Assembly (NCBI GenBank): GCA_031255985.1
Contig: JAIRRL010000076.1
Coordinates: forward strand, 1-8,950
DNA from: Gracilibacteraceae bacterium
GTDB lineage: Bacteria; Bacillota; Desulfitobacteriia; Desulfitobacteriales; Syntrophobotulaceae
Length of the DNA: 8,950 nucleotides
Reading direction: 5' to 3'
Position numbers and translations under genes: made by a program. The notes under the pieces are model-generated. The model saw only the letters and a program-made list of their open reading frames with translations, had not been told where the DNA came from and ran no database searches. Shown one piece after another: positions 1 to 5,581 of this stretch; the first letter of the stretch is position 1, and each line of letters begins with the position of its first letter.

Positions 1-57
1 TCGCGGGCCGGATAATAGTTTTTTCTATTTCCGCCATCTAAAGTATATCACAAAAAA

Positions 58-79
58 GTCTCAAAAAGGTCTCAAAATT
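58..79. repeat. Short tandem 11-bp direct repeat
   Basis: Two adjacent 11-base copies, gtctcaaaaag and gtctcaaaatt, agree at 9 of 11 positions. They lie about 60 bases upstream of the promoter of the first gene. They could be a binding site for a regulator read as direct repeats, or chance in an AT-rich gap. The rest of 1-112 holds no supportable gene; it is AT-rich and includes an A8T6 tract near 100-111. Confidence 0.3.
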
Positions 80-112
80 GATTTATTTTGATTTGCGAAA
101 AAAAATTTTTTA

Positions 113-142
113 TGGTTTCGGGCCGGGGCGGTGTGCTATAAT
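113..142 (+). promoter_or_regulatory. Candidate sigma-A promoter with extended -10
   Basis: A perfect TATAAT at 137-142 is preceded by TGC at 134-136, an extended -10. The -35 region (tggttt at 113-118) is poor, as is common when the -10 is extended. Transcription would start near 149, giving a leader of about 40 bases before the TTG start at 190. The ATPase promoter downstream has the same architecture. Confidence 0.65.
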
Positions 143-189
143 ATGTCTGGCGGCCTTTGCCGCCGTAAATACGCGCGGGAGGAATTATA

Positions 190-1134
190 TTGAACACAGA
201 GACGCTCACCAAAGAACTGAGGAATCTGGACACGGGGTCATTCGCCTGGAAATTCGCTTTTTACTCCGTCCGGCGGGGCAGAGACGGAACGGAACTGGAT
301 TGGAACCTGTGCGAAATGCGCGATATCGAGCTGCAGACGGATGCGAGCAAGGAGTTCCTGCTCTTAAAACCCGTAGCCGAAAAGCCGGTCGCCCCCTACT
401 CCCCTGTTTGGTCCGACCGGGAAAACATTGCCGTTCTGGCCAAAGACAACGAATTGGTGCGGGAGACGGTAGGCGACGTCATTTTGAGTTTCCGGCAGGG
501 CGAGGTTTTCAGTCCGGAAGAATTCGCCGCCGGGCGGCTGCCGAAGATCGGCGGCTACGCTTTTTACGGCGAAAAAGCGGATCCGGCGGGCGGCGCGCCG
601 GCGCAGGCGCTGTTCATGCGGCGGGGCAACCCCTTTGTCACAGGCGCGAGCGCCCGTTTGTGCACGACCGGCGGCGGCGCTGTCGTGTCCTGCGACAGTC
701 CGATTCTAAAGTTCCCCGCCGCTGTGGATTTTCTTCTGCTCGGCGGCGCGTGTTATTTCTTTTCCTCCGCCATTCAGAAAGATTTTTCCCTGGAAGACAG
801 GCGTTTCGCCATCACGGGCCGGCGCATGGCTTTGATCGCCGAGAGCGGGATTGCCGGTGATTATGAAAAGCTGGAGCAGACAGCGATGACAAGCAAAAAT
901 GCCCGTAAATTCCTGGATTTTGACAAGGAAATTTTGGATTATATCGCCCGCCTGTCCATTCTGAAGCGGGAGGAATTCCTCGGCGTTTACGGCCTGACCA
1001 TTGACCGCCAGGGCTGCGTGGACACTGCTTCCACCGAGCAATGCGAGTTGTTGATTGATTTGCTTTGTTGCCGCAGTTGCCTGGATCCGCTGGGCCGCCT
1101 GTCAGTGGGAACAAATATCACCCCACGCGAATAG
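190..1134 (+). CDS. DUF4868 / KwaB-like protein, candidate orphan Kiwa-type defence component
   Basis: This 314-residue soluble protein has no signal peptide or membrane segment. The TTG start is chosen because GGGAGGAA (177-184) sits at ideal spacing before it and the frame is open from there. I do not see a catalytic motif. Length and motif order resemble KwaB (DUF4868, about 315 residues). There is a variable N-terminal half. A central strand pair follows (ALFMRRGNPF near residue 140). Next comes a segment where a hydrophobic strand leads into a VDFLLLGGACYFF-type stretch and a helical part. The C-terminal end has a conserved-looking GVYGLTIDRQGCV, an acidic helix (ECxLLxDLLxCR) and a short tail. 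KwaB works with the membrane protein KwaA in the Kiwa anti-phage system; no KwaA is visible here, and the gene has its own promoter and terminator. If the assignment holds, this is a stand-alone family member. The match is from recalled family patterns, so it is moderate. Confidence 0.6.
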   Translation: MNTETLTKELRNLDTGSFAWKFAFYSVRRGRDGTELDWNLCEMRDIELQTDASKEFLLLKPVAEKPVAPYSPVWSDRENIAVLAKDNELVRETVGDVILSFRQGEVFSPEEFAAGRLPKIGGYAFYGEKADPAGGAPAQALFMRRGNPFVTGASARLCTTGGGAVVSCDSPILKFPAAVDFLLLGGACYFFSSAIQKDFSLEDRRFAITGRRMALIAESGIAGDYEKLEQTAMTSKNARKFLDFDKEILDYIARLSILKREEFLGVYGLTIDRQGCVDTASTEQCELLIDLLCCRSCLDPLGRLSVGTNITPRE

Positions 1135-1141
1135 CATCCAG

Positions 1142-1183
1142 GGGAGCGGGACGCCGAAAGCGGCGTCCCGCTCCCTCGCTTTT
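1142..1183 (+). terminator. Rho-independent terminator of the KwaB-like gene
   Basis: A perfect 15-bp stem (1142-1156 paired with 1161-1175, arm GGGAGCGGGACGCCG) closes on an AAAG loop. It is followed by tcgctttt. It begins 7 bases after the stop codon. The T run is short (four), but the stem is very stable. It separates the first gene from the ATPase promoter, which begins about 10 bases later. Confidence 0.8.
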
Positions 1184-1192
1184 AAATCGCGC

Positions 1193-1222
1193 TTTACGAA
1201 TCCCCGCGCTTTGTGATATAAT
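1193..1222 (+). promoter_or_regulatory. Promoter of the Ca2+-ATPase/TerF-like operon
   Basis: TTTACG (1193-1198, 4 of 6 matches to TTGACA) lies 18 bases before a perfect TATAAT (1217-1222). TGA at 1214-1216 makes it an extended -10. The predicted start near 1229 leaves a leader of about 34 bases containing AAAGGAG at 1249-1255, seven bases from the ATG at 1263. Confidence 0.75.
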
Positions 1223-1262
1223 GCTTGCATAAATTACCTGATTTAAATAAAGGAGTTTTTTC

Positions 1263-3968
1263 ATGATTAAGCACCAAATCAAGCCGCTGACCGAGGAAGA
1301 GGCGGAAGAAAGCAGGCGCCGCCACGGCGACAACCGCCTGACGCCTCCTAAACAAAGCTCGTTTTGGGCGGAACTCTGGGACACTTTTCGCGGCGACGCC
1401 CTCATCCGCATTTTGACGGTGGCCCTTGTTATCACGCTCGTGCTGGCTTTCCTCGGCTGGGGCGACTGGCTGGAGGCGATCGGGATCGCGATCGCCGTTG
1501 TTTTGGCCACCACGGTCGCCACTTACAGCGAATATTCCAATAATCAACTTTTCCAGAAATTACAGGATGAATATTCAAAAATTGTCTGTAAGGTTTTCCG
1601 GACGCAGGAGGGGCGGACGCTGGTCTGCGACGTCACCATCGACAATATCGTCACCGGCGATTATATTTTGCTGCAGGCCGGGGACAAACTGCCGGCGGAC
1701 GGCGTGATCGCGGACGGCGAGATCAAAGTGAACCAGGCCAGCCTGAACGGGGAAAGCGAGGACGTCACGAAAAATGAAGCGGACGCCGGTTTTCCCTTTG
1801 ACCCGGACAATGTGGATTTTTTGGACGCGCACAGCGTTTTCCGCGGCGCGGTCGTGACTTCCGGCGAAGCGGTCATGCTGGTCAAGGCGGTGGGCGACAA
1901 ATCGCAGTTCGGCCGTCTGGCTCAGGAACTGGCGGAGGACGAGGAACGGGATTCGCCTCTCAAAGTAAAACTGAGCAAGGTGGCGGACGGCATCTCCCGT
2001 TTCGGCTATATCGGCGGCGTTTTGATCGCGATCGCTTTTATGATCAACAGCATCTTCATCTCTCCCGATCTGGCCGAGGGCGCGGTCACTTACCTTTCGG
2101 CGGCGAACGCGCCGCAGATCATCAAGGATATCGTCGCTTCCATCACGCTGGCCATCATCATCATCGTGGTCGCCGTGCCGGAGGGCCTGCCGATGATGAT
2201 CGCTTTGGTTTCCGGTTTGAATATGAAAAAACTGCTGAAAGACAATATTTTGATCCGCAAAATCGACGGGGCGGAGACGGCCGGCAGTCTCAACATTCTT
2301 TTTTCCGACAAAACAGGGACGATCACGCGCGGCTTGCTGCAAGTCGGCGGTTTTTTCACGGCGGCGGACGCGGAATACGGCAGTCTGGACGCCGTGCCGG
2401 CCGGGCTGCGGGAACTGGCGCTGATCAGCCTGAGCGCCAACAGCAACGCCGTCTGCATGGCTAACGGCGGCGAACTGCAGGTCACGGGCGGCAACGCCAC
2501 GGAGCGGGCTTTGCACGAGTTTGCCGGGGCAGCGGCCTGGCGCCGCTACGAGGATTTGGGGCTGGAGCAGGGGGACGCTCTCATGTTCAACAGCCAGAAC
2601 AAGTATTCGGCCCGCGAAATCAGGAGCGGGCGGGATATCACGCTGGTCAAGGGGGCGCCGGAAAAACTGCTGGACGTTTGCCGCCGCTATTACGATGAGG
2701 AAGGCCGCCTGCAGGAGATGACGGAGCAGGTGCGCGCGACTTTGGAAAACCGGATGACGGAGCTTTCGGCCAAGGCGATGCGCGTGCTGGCTTTTGCCGT
2801 GTCCGGCCGCAAAATAGAGGATGATTTTCTGGCGGAAATGGATTTCGTCGGCTTGGTAGGGATCAGGGACGAGCTGCGCCCGGAGGCGGCTACGGCGATA
2901 AAAGAGGCGCGGCGGGCCGGCATCCAGGTGGTGATGGTGACGGGCGATAAAAAAGAGACGGCTCTGGCCATCGCCCGCGACGCGGATCTGGTGACGGAAG
3001 AAACGGATTTGGTGCTGACGAGCGAGGAAATGAAGGCTATGTCGGACGACGAGCTGAAAGAGACGCTGCCGCGCCTGCGGGTCGTGGCCAGGGCGCTGCC
3101 GACGGACAAGAGCCGTCTCGTCCGCGTTTCGCAGGAACTGGATCTGGTGGTGGGCATGACGGGCGACGGCGTGAACGACGCGCCGGCTCTGCAGCGGGCC
3201 GACGTCGGTTTTGCCATGGGCACCGGTACGGAGGTTTCCAAGGAAGCGGCGGATATCACGATTTTGGACGATAATTTCCAATCTTTGGTAAAAACTGTGC
3301 TGTACGGCCGCACTATCTACAATAATATACGCAAATTCATCGTTTTTCAGCTGACTATCAACGTCAGCGCCGTTATGATCGCTTTCATCGGCCCTTTTAT
3401 CGGTTTGGGCACGCCGCTGGCCGTGACGCAGATGCTCTGGGTGAATATCGTCATGGACACGCTGGCGGCGCTGGCTTTGGGCGGGGAACCGCCGCTCAGC
3501 CGCTATATGAACGAAAAACCGAAACAGCGGAGCGAGTCCATCATCAGCGGCAATATGTGGTCGGCGATTCTGTTTAACGGGCTTTACCTCATGGGGGCCA
3601 GCTGCGTTTTTCTGCTGCACCCGTTCTTCCGCGGTCTTTTCCGCACGGGCGACGATGTTTTCCCCGGCATGAGCATTTATTTCATGACCGGTTTCTTCTG
3701 CTTCTACGTGCTGAGCGCGATGCTGAACGGTTTCAACGCCCGGACGGAGCGGCTGAACTTTTTTGACCATATCACGCAAAATCCGGGTTTCATCGGGATC
3801 ATGGCTTTGATCGTCGTAGTGCAGGTAGCGCTGACCTTTGTCGGCGGCGGCGTTATGCGAACGGTTCCGCTGCTGCCGTCCGAGTGGGCGGTGGCGATCG
3901 GGCTGGCTTTGATCATCATTCCGGTCGGTCTTTTGCGCAAACTGATCTTCCGGGCGGCGGAAGCGTGA
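1263..3968 (+). CDS. Calcium-translocating P-type ATPase, PMCA (P2B) type
   Basis: This is a complete 901-residue pump that would export Ca2+ across the cytoplasmic membrane using ATP. The P-type signature is intact. The actuator loop NGES is at 162-165, where TGES is usual. M4 carries PEGLP at 306-310. The phosphorylation site DKTGTIT is at 349-355 with D349 as phospho-acceptor. KGAPE is at 463-467, TGDK at 560-563 and TGDGVNDAPA at 633-642. Membrane pairs are visible near 46-89 and 246-315, with six more from about 690 to 895. Ion-site residues favour the single-Ca2+ PMCA type over SERCA. M5 reads NVSA (700-703), with Ala where SERCA has its site-I Glu, and M6 reads WVNIVMDT (N728, D732). 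The protein ends just after the last membrane segment, so the long calmodulin-binding tail of eukaryotic PMCAs is absent. AAAGGAG fixes the ATG start. It is the first gene of an operon, 28 bp before the TerF-like gene. Confidence 0.95.
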   Translation: MIKHQIKPLTEEEAEESRRRHGDNRLTPPKQSSFWAELWDTFRGDALIRILTVALVITLVLAFLGWGDWLEAIGIAIAVVLATTVATYSEYSNNQLFQKLQDEYSKIVCKVFRTQEGRTLVCDVTIDNIVTGDYILLQAGDKLPADGVIADGEIKVNQASLNGESEDVTKNEADAGFPFDPDNVDFLDAHSVFRGAVVTSGEAVMLVKAVGDKSQFGRLAQELAEDEERDSPLKVKLSKVADGISRFGYIGGVLIAIAFMINSIFISPDLAEGAVTYLSAANAPQIIKDIVASITLAIIIIVVAVPEGLPMMIALVSGLNMKKLLKDNILIRKIDGAETAGSLNILFSDKTGTITRGLLQVGGFFTAADAEYGSLDAVPAGLRELALISLSANSNAVCMANGGELQVTGGNATERALHEFAGAAAWRRYEDLGLEQGDALMFNSQNKYSAREIRSGRDITLVKGAPEKLLDVCRRYYDEEGRLQEMTEQVRATLENRMTELSAKAMRVLAFAVSGRKIEDDFLAEMDFVGLVGIRDELRPEAATAIKEARRAGIQVVMVTGDKKETALAIARDADLVTEETDLVLTSEEMKAMSDDELKETLPRLRVVARALPTDKSRLVRVSQELDLVVGMTGDGVNDAPALQRADVGFAMGTGTEVSKEAADITILDDNFQSLVKTVLYGRTIYNNIRKFIVFQLTINVSAVMIAFIGPFIGLGTPLAVTQMLWVNIVMDTLAALALGGEPPLSRYMNEKPKQRSESIISGNMWSAILFNGLYLMGASCVFLLHPFFRGLFRTGDDVFPGMSIYFMTGFFCFYVLSAMLNGFNARTERLNFFDHITQNPGFIGIMALIVVVQVALTFVGGGVMRTVPLLPSEWAVAIGLALIIIPVGLLRKLIFRAAEA

Positions 3969-3996
3969 CGGCCGCGCATACGGGAGGGAGCTAATT

Positions 3997-5409
3997 ATGG
4001 ATTTGCGCCGCGGGCAAAAGGAGTCTCTGACTAAAAGCGACAAGGGCCTGGAATTTGATGTGGAGTGCTATCATAAGGCGGCGCTGAATTTGCGCTACGC
4101 CTGTTTCGGGCTGGGGGCGGACGGGCGTCTCCCGGACAACCGCTATTTGGTGTATGACCGGCAGACGGCTTCGCCGGCGGAGGAAATCCGGGTGACGCAA
4201 GGGACTTTTGCCCAGTTGTTCCGCTTTCACGTTGATCTGGCCAAGCTGCCGCCGGTGATAGAGCGGCTGGTTTTTACGGTGGCGAGCGAAGGGCCGGAGA
4301 ATATGCGCCATCTGGAAAAAGGCTTCATCCGCTTTTTGCGTGACCGGAGCGAAGTGATGAAGTACGCTTATGAGGGCAGTGAATTCACCGCCGAGCGGTC
4401 GCTGGTGATTTGCGAGGTTTACCGCAAGGGCGGCGACTGGCGGCTGGCCGCCGTCGGGCGGGGGTATAAAGACGGGTTTCAGGCTTTGGCCGCGAGTTAC
4501 GGCGGCGCGCCGGCCCCGGCGGCGGGGCTGGCGGGCGCAGGCTTTAGCGCGGGCACGGGCTTAGGCGCAGGCGCGGGTACGGGCGCGGGTACGGGTACGG
4601 GCGCGGGGGGGACTCCCCCCGCCGCCGCCCCGCCGCCGCTCGGCGGGGAAAAGGAGATAAGCCAGATGGCGCTGCCCCCCGGGGTGGTGGCCCGGATGCA
4701 AAACCTGATCCGCCAGGCGACGGGAGACCGGCAGTATTTGGCCCCGCTCTACCGCGCTTTGTTTGCCTGCGTGAACTCGCAGCCGGAGGCGGTGCGGCGG
4801 CCGGTGCGCGTGGTGATGGTCGCGGACGCGTCCGGTTCGATGTACCAGATGTATGAAAACGGGCGCGTCCAACGGGCGATAGATAAACTTTTTCCGCTGG
4901 CCACCGTGCTTCACGACAGCGCGAGCATGGATTTCTGGGCTTTCGCCGCCAAGAGCCGCCAGTTTGATCCGGTGCTGATGGAAAACGTCCGCTCGTACAG
5001 TTTTGACGTGTCGGGCGGCTACGAGCGCTGGATGAGTATGCTGAACTATCAGTATAACAACGAGGCGGAAGCGATGCGGGATATCATGATGATTTACGCC
5101 AGTTCGCGCGAACCGGTGCTGACGCTTTTTCTCACGGACGGAAATCTGAGCGGCGAATGGCAGATAGAAGAAGTTTTGTTGAAAACTTCTAAATTTCCCG
5201 TATTTTGGCAATTCATCGGTCTGCGCGGCTCCGAATTCGGCATATTGGAGCAAGTCGCCGAGCTGCCCGGCCGGTTCAGCGCCAACGCCAATTTCCTCAA
5301 GCTGGGCGATATAGACGATATCAACGAAACAGAGCTGTACAGCCGCCTGCTCGCGGCGGTTTGCCACTGGAACAGCGAAGTGGACGGAAAAAAACTTATA
5401 AGGGACTGA
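3997..5409 (+). CDS. TerF-like protein: TerD-like domain, low-complexity linker, vWA domain
   Basis: This 470-residue cytoplasmic protein has the TerF architecture, though TerF is usually a little shorter. Residues 1-168 are TerD-like, starting LRRGQKESL and closing with EVYRKGGDWRLAAVGRGYKDG. Residues 169-217 are a Gly/Ala/Thr then Pro linker. Residues about 269-465 form a TerF-type von Willebrand A domain with metal-site motif DASGSM (277-282), the family's YNNE (353-356), LTDGN (380-383) and PVFWQFIGLRGS followed by GRFSANANF. TerF belongs to tellurite/stress (Ter) modules, whose TerD proteins bind Ca2+ and whose vWA domains bind a divalent metal. Here the strand that normally carries acidic DxD residues reads ALNLRYACF (29-37), so Ca2+ binding by this TerD-like domain may be weakened. 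GGAGGGAG (3983-3990) lies six bases before the ATG. The 28-bp gap to the ATPase, with no terminator, indicates co-transcription and suggests a calcium-linked role. No terC, terB or stand-alone terD is in the window. Confidence 0.85.
   Translation: MDLRRGQKESLTKSDKGLEFDVECYHKAALNLRYACFGLGADGRLPDNRYLVYDRQTASPAEEIRVTQGTFAQLFRFHVDLAKLPPVIERLVFTVASEGPENMRHLEKGFIRFLRDRSEVMKYAYEGSEFTAERSLVICEVYRKGGDWRLAAVGRGYKDGFQALAASYGGAPAPAAGLAGAGFSAGTGLGAGAGTGAGTGTGAGGTPPAAAPPPLGGEKEISQMALPPGVVARMQNLIRQATGDRQYLAPLYRALFACVNSQPEAVRRPVRVVMVADASGSMYQMYENGRVQRAIDKLFPLATVLHDSASMDFWAFAAKSRQFDPVLMENVRSYSFDVSGGYERWMSMLNYQYNNEAEAMRDIMMIYASSREPVLTLFLTDGNLSGEWQIEEVLLKTSKFPVFWQFIGLRGSEFGILEQVAELPGRFSANANFLKLGDIDDINETELYSRLLAAVCHWNSEVDGKKLIRD
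4531..4620 (+). repeat. GC-rich tandem repeat encoding the Gly/Ala/Thr linker, with G7 tract
   Basis: Degenerate repeats of gcgggtacgg-type units encode alternating Gly with Ala or Thr between the two domains of the TerF-like protein. They end in a G7 run (4605-4611) followed by ACT and a C6 run (4615-4620), which can form a tight hairpin. Such tracts are prone to replication slippage. Changes in multiples of three would alter linker length, and a one-base change in G7 would disconnect the vWA domain. The reading frame is intact here. Confidence 0.7.
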
Positions 5410-5420
5410 GTTGGCTACAT

Positions 5421-5441
5421 AAAAAAAATTTTATTTTTTTT
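5421..5441 (+). terminator. Possible weak A/T-only terminator after the TerF-like gene
   Basis: A8 (5421-5428), TTTT, A, then T8 (5434-5441) could fold as an A-T hairpin ending in a U run, 12 bases after the TerF-like stop. There is no GC stem, so intrinsic termination would be inefficient. It could equally be an AT-rich upstream promoter element for the next gene. It is the only terminator-like structure in the 172-base gap 5410-5581. Confidence 0.25.
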
Positions 5442-5452
5442 GCTTTAAGTAC

Positions 5453-5481
5453 TTGCCAAATCGGTTAGATTGTGCTAATTT
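5453..5481 (+). promoter_or_regulatory. Candidate promoter of the surface-protein gene
   Basis: TTGCCA (5453-5458, 5 of 6) is spaced 17 bases from TAATTT (5476-5481), a weak -10. It is supported by an extended TGTGC element at 5471-5475, the same TGTGCTA string found at the first promoter. The A/T tract at 5421-5441 could act as an UP element. Transcription would begin around 5488, leaving a leader of about 90 bases. Confidence 0.5.
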
Positions 5482-5482
5482 A

Positions 5483-5502
5483 TACTTAGCAATTGCTAAG
5501 TA
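5483..5502. promoter_or_regulatory. Perfect 20-bp palindrome, likely operator
   Basis: TACTTAGCAATTGCTAAGTA is identical to its reverse complement. It starts two bases after the proposed -10 and covers the expected transcription start, the classic position for a repressor operator. The TTAGCA...TGCTAA core resembles sites of MarR/SlyA-family regulators, but this is a resemblance only. No regulator gene is in the window. A 5' mRNA hairpin is the alternative. Confidence 0.6.
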
Positions 5503-5581
5503 AGCTGAAGCATTTTTTGGCGCGTCAAAACAAGGAACAAAAAAACTGTTTTCATGACCCAAATACAAGGAGGAGCCCTTC

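Noticed and set aside
78..860. 260-codon + strand open frame overlapping the KwaB-like gene
   Set aside because: It is in another frame, lacks a ribosome site, begins upstream of the promoter -10, and gives an Arg-rich protein. The 190-1134 frame has a good ribosome site and a coherent fold-like pattern.
1575..4043. 822-codon open frame on the minus strand across the ATPase gene
   Set aside because: It is a shadow of GC-biased codons in a clear P-type ATPase. Its translation is rich in His, Arg, Gln and Asp with no domain, and it lacks a convincing ribosome site.
5503..5581. Riboswitch (such as cyclic-di-GMP type) in the leader of the surface-protein gene
   Set aside because: The leader is only about 90 bases and shows no conserved riboswitch core or paired stems beyond the palindrome.
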